64,000 nt of DNA from Erinaceus europaeus (GCF_950295315.1 NC_080171.1:96214752-96278751); one strand, 5' to 3'. Positions 12,691 through 25,064 are shown, numbered from the stretch's first letter. Translations and numbers: made by a program. The notes: generated from the sequence alone by a model not told the origin.

Positions 12691-13154
12691 AGTAGTTCAT
12701 TTTACCCATATTTCAGAGAAAAATGTTAATGGAAAAAAAATTTAAAAAGCAGAGGAATTTTTGTCTGCAGGGTCTAGGGATGCCTTGTTTCAGCATAGGC
12801 CCTGCATGGAGAAGGCAGCTGAAAGGCAAGGTAGGAGTGTTGAGTACCGATTCCTGAATCCACTGACTTGTTTAGGAGAATGATGCCCAAATAAGAATGT
12901 GACAGTAAGCAAACAGTAGTTCCATCGGTCAGATGTCAGCTGTGATCCCTGGCTAAAGGCTGAACACTTGTGATTCACAGAAAGGCCCAAGATGCGCCAC
13001 CAGCCTGAGGTACCAAGCACTATTCCTGTTCCCACATCCCTGAAAAGACCAGGGAACACAGCTGGAGCTTGAACCCAGGGCCACCACCAACCAAGGCTTT
13101 TATCCCTCAGGCAGGAAAACAATTGGGCTCAGATTATAATAGAGAGACTAGAAA

Positions 13155-13275
13155 GGGGGCAGGGGTAGATAGCATAATGGTTATGCAAAGAAACTCTCAT
13201 GCTTGAAGCTCCAAAGTCCCAGATTCAGTTCTCTGTACCACCATAAACCAGAGCTGAGCAGTGCTCTGATAAAAA
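13155..13275 (+). repeat. Short tRNA-derived SINE (ATGGTTATGCAAA type)
   Basis: GTAGATAGCATAATGGTTAT, CACCATAAACCAGAGCTGAG and CAGTGCTCTGAT, followed by a GA-rich tail. Confidence 0.88.
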
Positions 13276-13278
13276 AGG

Positions 13279-13318
<40 letters not shown>

Positions 13319-13350
13319 ATGAGAGGGCTAGGGAGAGGGAGAGGGAGAGG
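13276..13350 (+). repeat. (GA)n microsatellite and GA-rich flank
   Basis: Pure GA repeats to about 13314, grading into GAGAGGGAGAGG. Confidence 0.95.
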
Positions 13351-15180
13351 CCGGCTCAGGGTAGAAAGCGGTACACTTGTCAAAGTACAGTAAATTTTTT
13401 TTGTTTGGCTTGCTTTTCTGGATTTGCTGAGTCCTAGTGGGGGTAGTGGGGATGGAGGGGACAGAGCAGCACAGGTAATGGAGGAACCCCTCCTTCCTCC
13501 TTGAACTTGCTGGTTTCACCCCAGCACCTCCAGTCTGCATACTTGGCTCTGGGTTGGGAGTGGGAGACTCCTGGAGCCTGGAGGGCGGATCCCTTAGTCT
13601 GAACAGTGTGGGGTGTGGCATGGGGGTGGGGAGGCCAGGTCCACTACCATTACTCTGCTGGGTGTCCCAAGCCAGGCTAGTGCCACCTGTGTCCTGAAGG
13701 GGAAGATGGAAGTGGGGGGTCAGAACAGGGCAACCCCAGAGTGAATTCCATTTACATTCCAGGCCCACAGGCTCTCTCTAAGACTCAGCCCTGGGCTCCC
13801 TGGAGGCTCTGACAAAATGTGTTCACCACAGAGGTGGCAGCTGGAGCTATTTTTGGAGCAGTGCATGGTGGGGAGTTTCCTTCTGGCAACGGCTGGGGAC
13901 GGGAGTCCACTGCAGGGGAAGTCCCACACTCAGACAAGGCCAGCCCCTCTGCCTTCACTCACCCTGGCACAGAGAGGCTGCACAGATCTGCCCTCCATCC
14001 TGAGCCAAGCCAACATTTTCCTGGAGCTTCTCAGGAGCCACTCTGCAAGGTACTGCTTCTGGCTGTGGGAGACCTGGCCCTATTTCCTGCTGGCTTTGCC
14101 TTCAAAGATTTGCCCAGCCAGTGACCAAAAGGTGTGACCTCTGGGACTCACTGACCTCTTGTCCTGGCTGCACCTCTGTCCCACTGCCCACTGGACCTCC
14201 ATCCCCCTGGCCCATCACTCTAAACTGGGCAGGACTTCTGCCTCTACCCAGGTAGGGGCTTGGGTGGGGTGGTTGTGGCTGGCGTACAGGTTTCACTTTG
14301 AGTGATTACCAGCCTTGTTAGGACTCCTGAGGATGAGGGAGAAGCAGGAAAGGTAATACTTGTCTCTTTAGGGTGGATTTTTGGCTGCTCGAGCCCCTGC
14401 CTGATGTCTGAGCAATGAGATCTTCCCAGAAGTTTCTCCTGCAAGGAATAGCCATCCCTTCAATCCTTTAACATGAGACTGGAGAAGAATTAGGGGAAGC
14501 CAAGAGTTTGAGAATTTCCCCATGTGGAGGCCACAGTTCGGTGGTAGCTACTCTCCTGGAACCTAGGACAAGTTTTTGTAAACAATGAAGTCCTCCAGTC
14601 TCTCCTTGAGGTGGGGCTCTGAGGTTCCTCCTTCAGACTTCCAGGGCAGGGTCATAGCCAGGGTCTGAATTTCTGCTCTAAAACTGTCCTTTGCCAGTGG
14701 CCTCAGGGATGAGCTGGCTCAGAGGGCCTCAGGCTTCTCCCTCCTGGCCTCTGGTATGTATGTGCTAGGTCAACAGTCATTTCCAGCCCTTAGCCCTCAT
14801 TCTGTGACCTGCTAGGACCACAGAGGTGAGTGACTTGGTTGTCCTTGATGACATCTCCAGTCAAGGGGGATGAAAGCAGTGAGAACTGTGGGAACTGGGT
14901 GTGACATTATCAAGAGAAGCCCATGAAAGCTGCCTGGAAGAGGTGCCCTAGGTTGGACCCTGAAGCAGGAGGTAGGTTACCAACAAGAAGTTATTCATTC
15001 TGCACAGGGAGTGGCAAAGTCTGCTAAGCCCTTGAGGACCAAGTTTATTTCCCCAGAGGGTAGGGCTTCTTGGAATGGTAAGACTTTCTGAGAGGTCAGA
15101 GACTCCTAGCAGAGTGAGGTCTCCATTCTCCCCCACCTCTGGTTCCTAGCTAGGCTCCAAACACTGCCCCTTTCAAATGG
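13351..15180. other. Non-coding unique sequence
   Basis: No gene, RNA or mobile element is recognisable. Open frames here lack family motifs. Confidence 0.45.
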
Positions 15181-15184
15181 AAAG

Positions 15185-15355
15185 GGTCATATCTGGGTTC
15201 AAAGACAGCATGTGCCATTTCCCAGCCACTTAGAGTTGGCAAGCCATGGACATTCTCTGTGTTTCAGTTTCCTCAGCTAATAAAAGAAGCATTGGTATCA
15301 TCACAGCAGGGTTGTACTGAGGGGCTGTTCTCAGCCCCTGGCCCAAAGTGGGACC
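15185..15355 (+). repeat. MIR-type SINE fragment
   Basis: GTGTTTCAGTTTCCTCAGCT with a preceding CCAGCCACTTAGAGTTGG is the MIR core. Confidence 0.7.
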
Positions 15356-15842
15356 TCCTCAGAAAAGGGTTGAGACATAGCCCAGTGGGACAGAGCCAAA
15401 TGGCTTCTTGCTCCATTAGCTGAGAGGCACTGTCTCCATCTCCTATTTTCTTCTCCCTAGCATTAGGTTTTATTACCAGCAAAGAAGGGAGTGAAAGGTG
15501 ATCAGCAGCCTCAGTTGTACACAAGCTTGAGAAACTTGTGTGTGTGGTGTGATCTATTTTGAATGATCTGGTGATTTCTAATCTGAGTCGCTGGGGTGGG
15601 GGGAGGTTCTCAGTGTGAAGGTGGAAACTCCTTGCTTGGCACTTGAAGACCTGGGGGTGGGAGTCCTCTTTGACTAAACGGTCAGCAGAAGTTAATTCCC
15701 CAGCTGCCCCTGGATGCCAGACCCTGGGCAAGATCCCAAAAGAAGTGCTGAGCCTGACAGGACCCCAGACCTGCTCTTAATGTGTGACTGGGACTTTGAC
15801 ATGAGAGGCTGGTGTGTGGAAGGCATTGAAAGGTCAGGGTGA

Positions 15843-16135
15843 GGGAGTCGGGCGGTAGCACAATGGGTTAAGCGCACATGGTGCAAAGCACAAGGACTGG
15901 CTTAAGGATCCCGGTTTGAGCCCCCGGCTCCCCACCTGCAGGGGAGTCGCTTCATAGGCCGTGAAGCAGGTCTGCAGGTATCTATCTTTCTCTCCCCTTC
16001 TCTGTCTTCCCCTCCTCTCTCCATTTCTCTCTGTCGTATCTAACAAGGATGACATCAATAACAACAACAATAACTACAACAACAATGAAAAACAACAAGG
16101 GCAACAAAAAGGGAAAATAAATAAATTATATATAA
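15843..16135 (+). repeat. tRNA-derived SINE with perfect 15-bp target-site duplication
   Basis: Head GGGAGTCGGGCGGTAGCACA, B box GGTTTGAGCCC, (AAC/AAT)n tail. GAAAGGTCAGGGTGA flanks it at 15828-15842 and 16136-16150, which is direct evidence of retrotransposition. Confidence 0.96.
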
Positions 16136-16150
16136 GAAAGGTCAGGGTGA

Positions 16151-17190
16151 AGTATAGTTGGGAAGGGGAGTAGGATTAGAGGCAGACAGGAGGGCAGCCT
16201 GGTGTCAGCTGGGCAGGTCATAGTGACCTGCTCAGCCTGTGGGTCCTGTTAGATGTGGGACGGATGTGGGGTGGCAGACTGGGATTGAAAAGCTAGGGAA
16301 ATCTTCCTCAATGTCCTGGAGGTCAGCTCAGAGTAGAGTGGGGAGGCCAGGAAGTCAGGCAGAAGGTGATTGCAGGTCCCCACTTAGAAGAGTAAGGCCA
16401 GCACAGGGCAGGGGTCTGGGTACATGGGCAGGTTTTTGTGGAAAGATTCAGCAGGACAGGGAGGCCCAGCATGGACTTTAAAAAGAGGCAGGGTATCCAG
16501 GGGGCCAACCTGGTAGAGAATTGCTGAGATGGGAACCTGGGAAGGGTAGGCCAAAGTTCTGATTTCGGGCAACTGAGTCACCTATGCCAGTGACTGTTGA
16601 AAGTTGGGTCTGGAGAGAGGCCCCAGGTTGGAGAGAAACTAGAGGTGGCTGACCTGGAAGAGAAAGATGAAGTGTGAGTTCTGACACTGAGCTGAGTGGG
16701 AGGAAAAGCCTCATTGGCTGGGCGGACGATGCACCAGCCCTGCATGCCTGCCCCCATCCAGGTTCCACTCTGAGAGGGGGTTAGGGACCCCTGCCCTGAG
16801 CCCCTCCCTCACCGCCTCCCCCACCCTCACTTCCAGGGGCTGCTTGTGGTCTTTGTCTTAGAGAAGCCAGACTCCTGCTGGTTATGGAGCTTGGCTATGG
16901 AATCTGTGCAGCATGTGGGGAGGGGAGGGAACAGGACCAGTCAGGAAACCAGACGCCATCTGTGGCTTGTCCCTCACTGCTCCGAGGCTCCCATGTCTCT
17001 GGCCCAAGATCTGGCTGTTTCCTGTCAAGTGATGAATGGGTAACGTCTGCTAAACTCAAGACCAGGAGAAAAGGGGGGCTGGAGTGGGAGAGGGACACAG
17101 CAGCCATAGTCACATCTCTGAGCCAGAATTCCTCACTCATTCATTTATTCTTCCAAGGCACTAGACACTAAGGGAATCAGGTAGACTAGT
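16151..17190. other. Non-coding unique sequence
   Basis: I see no gene, mobile element or structured RNA. Confidence 0.45.
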
Positions 17191-17250
17191 TTTTGTGTGT
17201 CAGTTCTGCCTCTGGCCTGTTGTGTGACCAGGCCATAACTTGGCCTCTTT

Positions 17251-17543
17251 TTAAAAAATATTTATTTATTTTTTCCCTTTTTTAAAAATATTTTTTAATA
17301 TTTATTTATTCCTTTTTGTTGCCCTTGTTGTTTTATTGTTGTAGTTATTATTGTTGTTGGATGGGGCAGAGAGAAATGAAGAGAGGAGGGAAAGACAGAG
17401 GGGGAGAGAAAGATAGACACCTGCAGACCTGCTTCACCGCTTGTGAAGCGACTCCCCTGCAGGTGGGGAGCCGGGGGCTTAAACTGGGATCTTTGTGCTT
17501 TGTGCCATGTGTGCTTAACCCACTGAGCTACCGCCCAACTCCC
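17251..17543 (-). repeat. tRNA-derived SINE, left of a nested pair
   Basis: T-rich tail, GGGGAGAGAAAGATAGACAC, then head ending CCGCCCAACTCCC. With the next element it sits between ACTTGGCCTCTTT copies at 17238-17250 and 17815-17827. Confidence 0.92.
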
Positions 17544-17814
17544 TATTTATTCCCTTTTTTGTTGCCCTTGTTGTTTTTTATTGTTATAGTTATTGTTGTT
17601 GTTGCTGTCGTTGTTGGATAGGACAGAGAAAAATGGAGAAAGGAGGGGAAGACAGAAAAGGGGAGAGAAAGATAGACACCTGCAGACCTGCTTCACCACC
17701 TGTGAAGCAACTCCCCTGCAGGTGGGGAGCCAGGGCTCGAACCAGGATCCTTATGCCGGTCCTTGTGCTTTGCACCACCTGCGCTTAACCCACTGCGCTA
17801 CTGCCCGACTCCCC
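17544..17814 (-). repeat. tRNA-derived SINE, right of a nested pair
   Basis: Same family and orientation, ending CTGCCCGACTCCCC. One 13-bp target duplication encloses both copies, so one was inserted at the edge of the other. Confidence 0.92.
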
Positions 17815-17827
17815 ACTTGGCCTCTTT

Positions 17828-18685
17828 GAACTTTCTGTTCCTTCTCTGCTATGTGGATTATAGTAGCCCCTCCCTGGAGGGATGTGAGGTAGTGGGGACA
17901 TGCATTCTCTGTTGGTAGGGGACTCTTGTGCCCTCATACTGGGCTGCAGAGTTACCAGTTTCTTTCTTGGAGTTCACAGCCTTGTGGCCTCAAACACAGG
18001 TTCAGATAGTGGTCCATAGCTGTGAGGGCTTACTTTGGTGAGTTGTGCTTCAGAGCCTCAACTTCCTTCTATGGGAAAAGGGAGTGATGACAGCTTTCTA
18101 GTCTCCAGGGTCATGTCTGATCCCTTAAGACATGGCTGTCATCTGACGCTAAAGCAGGCCTGACCTTAGGACCACTCCACCCTGAGCCATGTAAGTGAGC
18201 TGGCCTCCCCACTGGACGTCACACCCCCCAGATCTATAGGGGGGCCTCGGCAGTCCCCCTCTGGGTCTGCTCCTCCCAGGCTGGCTGAGGACCAGTTAGT
18301 GGGCAGCTGCACTGGGCTCTCACCTCCAGGAGCCTCATGGACAAATGGCAAGAGCCCACCCCATTGCCTACACTGGTGTGCGGCCACACATGGGGTAGTG
18401 GGGAGAGAAGCAATCACCTGTGTTTCTTGGAGGGGGGGCAGGTTTTCTGGGACACTTGCCTGCTGTGAGAAAACAACCCCTGGAGCTCTGTACTCAGCTG
18501 GAGAGACTAGGAAGGGGGCTGAGAGACTTGGGCCAACCAAGACTGGGCTGGGTGGTTCTTCTAAGGCCATCACAGCACCTGCCAGCCTGGGAGCTACTGC
18601 GGCATCTGCCTCCATCCCCAAAGGAGGGGCAGTGACACCCCTCCTTGCCTCAGTAGACAGACCAAGAACGTGCCTGGGGCCCAGC
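17828..18685. other. Non-coding sequence
   Basis: 17195-17250 and 17828-17905 together resemble a MIR fragment split by the SINE pair. The remainder shows nothing recognisable. Confidence 0.4.
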
Positions 18686-18870
18686 AAGTTAGCTCATGTG
18701 GCTAGTGAGCTGGTTTGCCATGCACACAACCCATGTTTGAGCCTGGCCCCCACTGCACTGGAGAAAACTTCATTATTGGTATCTTTCCCTCTCTTTGTGT
18801 CTCTGTATGAAAAATTAGGCCAGGAGCAGTGAAATTCAACAAGAACAACAACAACCAAAAAAAGGTGGGC
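18686..18870 (+). repeat. tRNA-derived SINE (TTTGCCATGCACA type)
   Basis: GCTGGTTTGCCATGCACACA, TTTGAGCCTGGCCCCCACTG and GGCCAGGAGCAGTGAAATTC match the copies at 50776, 57033 and 63655. Confidence 0.8.
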
Positions 18871-18924
18871 TCAAAGCTCTGTGACATGTCCCCTACATGC
18901 GCAAAAAAGGGCAATTGGATGGCC

Positions 18925-19040
18925 CTGGGAGGTATTGGGTCAAGCATTGGACTCTCAAGCATGAGGTCCTGAGTTCATGTACCAGAGTGGTGATGGGGCT
19001 CTCTCGCCCTCTGTCTCATAAATTAATAAATTCTTAAGAA
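18925..19040 (+). repeat. tRNA-derived SINE (GCATTGGACTCTCAAGCATG type)
   Basis: AAGCATTGGACTCTCAAGCA, TGAGGTCCTGAGTTC and an AATTAATAAATTCTT tail; a full relative is at 53863. Confidence 0.8.
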
Positions 19041-20480
19041 GAGTCAGGGCACATATTGCGTCTTCCTCAGGACATGGGGGTGAGGTGAAGTATAAATAAT
19101 ACCTGCACCCACTCAGTAATGAATGGACCTCTGTGCACACCCCTCAGGGCCCTAGACCTGCCCCTTGCTGGGCCCTTGGTCTGAGCCTTCCCTTGGGTGG
19201 CCTTACCCTGAGAGAGCCCCAGTGATGTGAAATGCCAGCCTCCATCAGATATGACCTTTGGCAGGACCAAAGGAAAACCACGACTTCCTTCTGATGAAGT
19301 TTCCAGAAATTGAGAGGCCATAGTCATGTGCAGAATGGCCCCTGAGGAAAGCTCAAAGCCCAGCCTTGCACTGAAACAGCCCCTTCCAGGGAGTGCCCAG
19401 ATGAACCCCAAGCCCTTGTCTACCTGAGTCACACCCACATTATTCAGAATCTTGTGGGAAACCAGAACAGAGAAGTATGTCTGGAGCTTTGCAGAGGTTG
19501 ATGGAAGCATGCCCCAAGAGGCTGTGCAGTGTGGCAGGTGGAGCATAATCTGGGGCTCTACAACCTCAGTTCGGCTGCTTTCCAGCTGTGTGACCTCAGA
19601 CTAATCCCTGCTCTTCTCTAAGCCTCTAGAGATGCTGGGGGTTGTGGAAATTTCAGAGAGAAGTCTCTAAGGAGAATGATCTGAATGCCCATTTTCCAGA
19701 TGAGAAAATGGAGATGCTATGTGTTAGTTTAAACCAAGCTGCGTAGGTATTCAGGCTCCAAGGCAGGCCTCCTTTAACCATGAGACTTACAATGATCCAT
19801 ATCTGGTTCCTGGGGGCCAGGTTGACACATTCATGCCTAGTAGGGAAACCACAACATGAGACCCAAAGGGTCTTAGAGTAGCAGAGCCAGGCTTCCTGCA
19901 GAAGAAAGAGCCTCATTGAGCTGGCAGTCAGTGAGGCCTGCAGCTATGTTCTTGCATTCCATGGATTTTTGGCCTCTAATTTCACCTTAGCATCCAGGGC
20001 CTCATTGTTCCACAGCTTGGCAAGAGCCAAGAGCACTTCTGGGAGACTGGGGTGGGGGGTTTTCATCCTTGCTCTCCTTATCTTATCCCTCCAAGTCTCT
20101 CTGCTCTGTACCTTCTGTATCCACATCCCCTAAGAAGTGGTTTCTACCAGAAACTTCTGAGAGCAAGAGGGGTGGGTTTCTATGGGAGTTTAGAAAAAAA
20201 ATGTAAATTCTCCACAATTCCTGGGGAGCTCCAAGAAGCAGAAGCTGTCTTAAACTTACTTCTGCACCTTGAACCTCCCCCTTCTCTGAGCCTGTTTCCA
20301 GTCTGTAAAATGGGCCTACCAACAGCCTGGTGAATGGGAAAGACCTGAGTCATTGCAAGTGCTCAGAGAACTTAATTGGCTTCCTCCTGAACTTCCTCTC
20401 CCCCTTCTTCCTTCCCTCCTCTGCTTCTCACTTCATCTCCCTCCATCTCTGCCTCCTTCCCCTTTGTAGTAAGTCTTTCT
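19041..20480. other. Non-coding sequence with MIR-like pieces
   Basis: MIR-like pieces lie at about 19560-19640 (CCAGCTGTGTGACCTCAGAC) and 20280-20370 (CAGTCTGTAAAATGGGCC). Nothing else is recognised. Confidence 0.45.
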
Positions 20481-20482
20481 GG

Positions 20483-20484
<2 letters not shown>

Positions 20485-20523
<39 letters not shown>
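20485..20523 (+). repeat. (GT)n microsatellite
   Basis: Uninterrupted GT dinucleotides, followed by GAGACACAAAGAGAGAGA. Confidence 0.98.
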
Positions 20524-20525
<2 letters not shown>

Positions 20526-20894
20526 ACACAAAGAGAGAGATGAGGGGAGAGAGATTTGCAGAGTCCTTCTGCTGCTTTCCTCACTGGGGTGGTTGTCCCA
20601 GCAAGTTCCATTGTTTGTTATGATCTTGCTGTAGCCCAGAGGGATTTAACAGGAAAGGTGCAGGTGCCTGGGGAGCAATTCATCAGCTTCCTTCAGTCCC
20701 AGAAAGCAAGGATGTGGGGGGGGGGGGGTCCTGCCTGTAGAGGCGCTGTTGGAATGGGGGATGGCCCTTTGTGGCCTGCAGGCTCTGGGATTACCCCCAC
20801 ACACACCTTTTCTACTGCTCTCAAGTGGAGGAGGTGTGTGCAGTGGGCAGCCACTGGTAAGAACAATGATATATTTTCACTGAGAGCCAGTGGT

Positions 20895-21105
20895 GTTCTG
20901 CATAGCATGGCAGTTCTGGACAGAAAGTCAGAATCCTAATTCTACAACTTATGACCCATTTGAGCTGAGCAAAGCTGTTAGTCTTTTGCCTCAGTTTCCT
21001 TATCTGTAAGATAGGACAATAGTTCCCAACTCGTGAAGTTGTCAGAACCCAGTGTGCTGATACAGGTGAAGCAGATGGAGCAGGGCCTGGCACCAAGAAG
21101 GCGCA
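20895..21105 (+). repeat. MIR-type SINE
   Basis: GCCTCAGTTTCCTTATCTGT with TAAGATAGGACAATAG and CAGGGCCTGGCACCAAGAAG is a near full-length MIR. Confidence 0.8.
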
Positions 21106-22608
21106 CCATCACTGCTTCATCGGTTCTGCCACTGTCGTTTCCAATACAGGCTGATGCTCCCTGAAGAAAAGCTGAAATCTGTTGGTGTCTGGTGAGGTGC
21201 TCTTGGAGCTCTGTGTGAGTAGGGCTGAACATGCAGATGCGGTGGGTGGTAAGAACCTGGGCAGTAGTATTAGCAAATTCCAGCTAGGTTTCAACCCAGA
21301 GCAACTGTTCCAAGGCCCCAGTGGTGAAGTGGCAGGGTTGAGACACAAACCTAAGTCCCACAGTCACCAGAGGCTGGACCAGAGCAGGGGAGGGCTGTGG
21401 AAGCCGGCCTCTCAGTCTGCATGAAGTGAGCACGTGCACAGGTGAGCGGGAGCACACATGGGTTTTGTCTGGCGCTTCTGAGATAAAGACCGATCAATCT
21501 CTTGCTGAGCTTTTCTCCTACAACCTTTCCCTGAGGTCTCCCTAAGGGCAGAGGACGTTGAACATGTCACCTGGAGGGGTCTGGGGGTGCAGCCCTGAGC
21601 TGCTGCAGAGCCTTCAGGAAGCTCCGGTTTCATCTTAAAATTCATGCGCATTTTACATTCTGCTCCCTCTCTGTTGGGTTTCTTTTCACACACACATTTC
21701 CCCTGAGCCACAGCTCTGCCTCAGGAAGCTGCTCCGTGTTGATCTGTTTATCCTGGGGCAGTGTGTACCCCATCTTCACCCCTGGGGTGCACACTCCAGT
21801 GTAAGAACTCAGACACAGATGGTGGGGAGATGCTGAGAGGCCTCCGGTTCCATCAGCATTTCTGCACGTGGTCTCCATGACCCACGTGGTGGAGGATGGC
21901 ACCAGGTGCCAGAGACCCAGCGATGCAGGTGAGAGTCAAGTCTTGCACGGGGCAGACGCAGGGGGTGCAGTGGGCAAGGCATCTCAGATACACAGGCTCA
22001 CCCCACCATACTCTCCGTGGACACCAATTCCAGATGAGAAACAAAGCAGCAAGAGACCTGCTCATCTGTACACACTGGGGGAAAACACTTGGCCTGTGGG
22101 CTCAAGTCAGGGCTGACTGCATCTCCACTCATGCAGCCAGATGGGCTGGGTGTGCCAGCCCTGAGTGGCTTTTCATTTTGCTTCAACTTTGTGGGCCAGA
22201 GAGCCACCTTGCCTCCAACCTGCAATACTGGATTGGGGGCAGTTTACAGGGGCAGATGCCAGCATGTAGGTTCTTGGACACTTCTAGTGCTTTCTAAGGC
22301 AGAGCTGGGGAAGCTGAGGAGCAGGCTCAGGGGGTGAATTGGGATTTGGTGCACATCCTTGGACATCTCCCAACCTGGAAGGACTGCCCCCCTCCCCCTT
22401 TAGCTAGAAAGAGCTACAATGGAGAGAAAGGCAGAGAGCTGCAGCCCCAGATCCCAGGGCTTGACTGTAGCCACCCCAGTGGTGTGGTTACTTCTCCATG
22501 CCCAGTACACCCCTGTGAATGAACATGGGTCTGTCCAGGGCTACCCAGCCTGTGGCCCAGGGGGAAGGCTTTCAGTTTGGGACTTGTCCAGTGGTAAGAA
22601 TGAGCAGA
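21106..22608. other. Non-coding unique sequence
   Basis: There are scattered CpGs around 21430-21560 and 21870-21960, but no island, gene or mobile element. Confidence 0.45.
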
Positions 22609-22875
22609 GCGGGCCGGGCAGTGACACACCGGGTTAAGGGCACATAGAACAAAGCACAAGGACCTGCTCATTGATGGCAATCGGAGCCCCCTGCCCCCTA
22701 CCTGCAGGGGGGTTCCTTCATAAGTGGTGAAGCAGGTCTGCTGGTATCTGTCTTCCTCTTTCCCTCTCCTCTCTCAGTCCTATCCAGTAAAATGGGAAAA
22801 AATGGCCTCCAGGAGCAGTGGATTCATAGTATAGGCACCGAGCCTGAGCAATAACCCTAGAGGGAAAAAAAAAAG
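22609..22875 (+). repeat. tRNA-derived SINE, 'CCAGGAGCAG' module type
   Basis: GCCGGGCAGTGACACACCGG head, TGAAGCAGGTCTGCTGG body and CTCCAGGAGCAGTGGATTC to an A tail. Confidence 0.9.
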
Positions 22876-23378
22876 AATTTACAGAAACAGACCTGAGTTA
22901 AGTTGAGGGTATATTGGCAGGTGGGAAATGGGGGGGGGGGTGTAGGGCAACAGACCATGTGACCATGGGGGAGGAAGGCAAGCAGGAGTGTGATCTCAGA
23001 CCAGACCCACTGGCCCCACTCAAGTGTCTGGATGCAAATTACACCCCAGAGTGCTCTGAGCAAAGGAACTGGCATTCATATTGTCCCCATCAGCCATTAA
23101 TTAAAGGTCCCCTGGGAAGGGAGGGGAGGGACAATGGATTCCTGGGATGCTGGCTTTCTAGAAGGTAAGAAGAAGCTACACCAGCAGCCGGGCCCATCCT
23201 GAGGTCCTGCTTGGTGTGTCTTAAATGAGAGGCCCTGGGGAAAACCAGGGCAGAGTCTGGTAGAAGTGAGAACAGCCAGATCAGGGGTGGGGGAAAGGTT
23301 AACCACATGACCCTTCCCTCAGCAGCCTTGTGGGTGCCCAGGCCAGGCCCAGGGTACTTAAGATGCCACAGAAATGCT
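22876..23378. other. Non-coding unique sequence
   Basis: No recognisable feature. Confidence 0.4.
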
Positions 23379-23505
23379 TGTGGGCAAGGTGGCACAGTAG
23401 ATAAAGTGTTGGTTCCTCAGGCATGAGATTCTGAGTTAGATCCCTGGCATAGCATGTGCCAAAGTGATGCTTTTTTTCTCACTAATAAATCTTTAAAAAT
23501 AAAAA
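23379..23505 (+). repeat. tRNA-derived SINE (AGTAGATAAAGTGTTGG type)
   Basis: GTGGCACAGTAGATAAAGTG through CACTAATAAATCTTTAAA. AGAAATGCT flanks it at 23370-23378 and 23506-23514. Confidence 0.85.
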
Positions 23506-23705
23506 AGAAATGCTGTTTCTTTTGTGTTTCTTTCCCTTGTTTCTAGGAAGATATGATGTCTGGGTAGGGGCTCCCCCTGGACCATTGGCTTCCCCTGTGC
23601 ACCTGAGTCTGAATTCCTGGCCCAAAGTACTGGACTGATGCGGATGCAGCACAGGCTACCTCTGGCAGAGAGTAGAAGCAACTTTTTTTTTTTTAATATT
23701 TAAAG

Positions 23706-23925
23706 AGCCAGGGCAGCAACTCAGTGGTTGAGCACAGAAATTTTGGGTCAGCAGCCCCAGGTTCAGTCCCTGCCCAGAACCACCTTATGCCAGAGCTGAA
23801 TGGTACTCTCTCCTCTCTCCCTCAATCCCTCTCCTTCGTTCCCTCTCTTCCTCTCCCCTTCCCTTTCTCCTTTCCTCCGTCTTTCCCTCTCTCCTCTCTC
23901 TCCTTTCCATCACTCTTTTTCATAA
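23706..23925 (+). repeat. SINE fragment with CT-rich expansion
   Basis: GGCAGCAACTCAGTGGTTGA and CACCTTATGCCAGAGCTGAA, then a long CT-rich run (23811-23910). Confidence 0.7.
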
Positions 23926-23940
23926 GAATAAGGAAATATC

Positions 23941-24228
23941 GGGAGTCGGGCTGTAGCGCAGCGGGTTAAGCGCAGGTGGCGCAAAGCACAAGGACCGGCA
24001 TAAGGATCCCGGTTCGAACCCCGGGTCCCCACCTGCAGGGGAGTCACTTCACAGGCGGTGAAGCAGGTCTGCAGGTGTCTATCTTTCTCTCCTCCTCTCT
24101 GTCTTCCCCTCCTCTCTCCATTTCTCTCTGTCCTATCCAACAACGACAACAACAATAATAACTACAACAATAAAACAACAAGGGCAACAAAAGGGAATAA
24201 ATAAATAAATATTAAAAAATTTTAAAAA
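23941..24228 (+). repeat. tRNA-derived SINE, young copy with 16-bp target-site duplication
   Basis: Near-consensus head GGGAGTCGGGCTGTAGCGCA, B box GGTTCGAACCC and tail. AAGAATAAGGAAATAT flanks it at 23924-23939 and 24229-24244. Confidence 0.96.
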
Positions 24229-24244
24229 AAGAATAAGGAAATAT

Positions 24245-24362
24245 TTTAAATATTTATTTAGAGCAACCAGAGCAGAAGCTCTATCATATGCGACACTGGG
24301 GGTAGACCCTGGCTTCTCACACATGCGAGTCCTATGCTCTACCTACTAACCCACCTTCCTAG
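24245..24362 (-). repeat. tRNA-like SINE fragment
   Basis: Inverted tRNA-like stretch with TAAATATTTATTTAGAG on the left and CTACCTACTAACCCACC on the right. Confidence 0.55.
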
Positions 24363-25064
24363 CTGCAACAGAAGCAATTTGGGGGTAATGCTTGCTTGAC
24401 TTTGAGCCCTATGCATGGTGGATACTTAATCATCAGTTACTTTGGCAACTAGTGACCAGCAGCCTGGACTCTCCCCAAGACCTGTGATGTGACTGAGCTC
24501 TGGAGGGCTGAGGGGCTGCTCCTCTGGACAGGTGACTCAGCCCTGCCTGGAGGTGTGTGCACTGTGAACTGGACCCGTGCACCTTGACCCTGGTATCCTA
24601 GGCACCAGGACCCAGCATGCTCTCGCTCACTCTCAGACCATCCAGCTCATCAACTTGGGTTAAAGTGGGGTGCTAGTAGGGAGCAGAGCTGCCCCCCCAA
24701 GAGGCTTGAAAGGCAGTAGCACTTTTGCAGTCTGGCTCATATGGGTTGTGTCTGGAGCATCCCTTGCTGGCTGGGAGACCACCAGTAGCCTTTGCCCTGC
24801 ATAGAGCCTCAGTTTCCCTCCCTCTCCAATGAGGATACTCCTAGCAACTTAATTGGGACAGCATAATGGAGAGATGGAGGAAGAGGGTGTCCCTTGGGGT
24901 GCCCATGACATCCTAGCCCTGCTGTCCTTTCTGAGCTGAGTCACTGTGGACAAACTACCTGAGAGATTTGCTCCTCAATGTACACATCTGCAGAATGGGG
25001 CTTTCCCAAGGATGGGCTCCAGGAGAAAGGCTTGTCTGTAAAACACTTTCTTTTTCTTTTGCAG
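24363..25064 (+). other. NEK6: Intronic sequence just 5' of the first NEK6 coding exon
   Basis: It contains MIR-like pieces at about 24765-24870 and 24930-25020 (CATCTGCAGAATGGGGC), then the branch-point/pyrimidine region ending at the acceptor 25063-25064. Confidence 0.6.

Noticed and set aside
20485..20523. Regularly spaced repeats, checked as a possible array of CRISPR type
   Set aside because: Simple microsatellite in vertebrate DNA; no spacer structure anywhere in the window.
23941..24040. tRNA-like A and B boxes
   Set aside because: They belong to SINE heads, with retroposon bodies, A-rich tails and target duplications; none folds as an intact tRNA gene.
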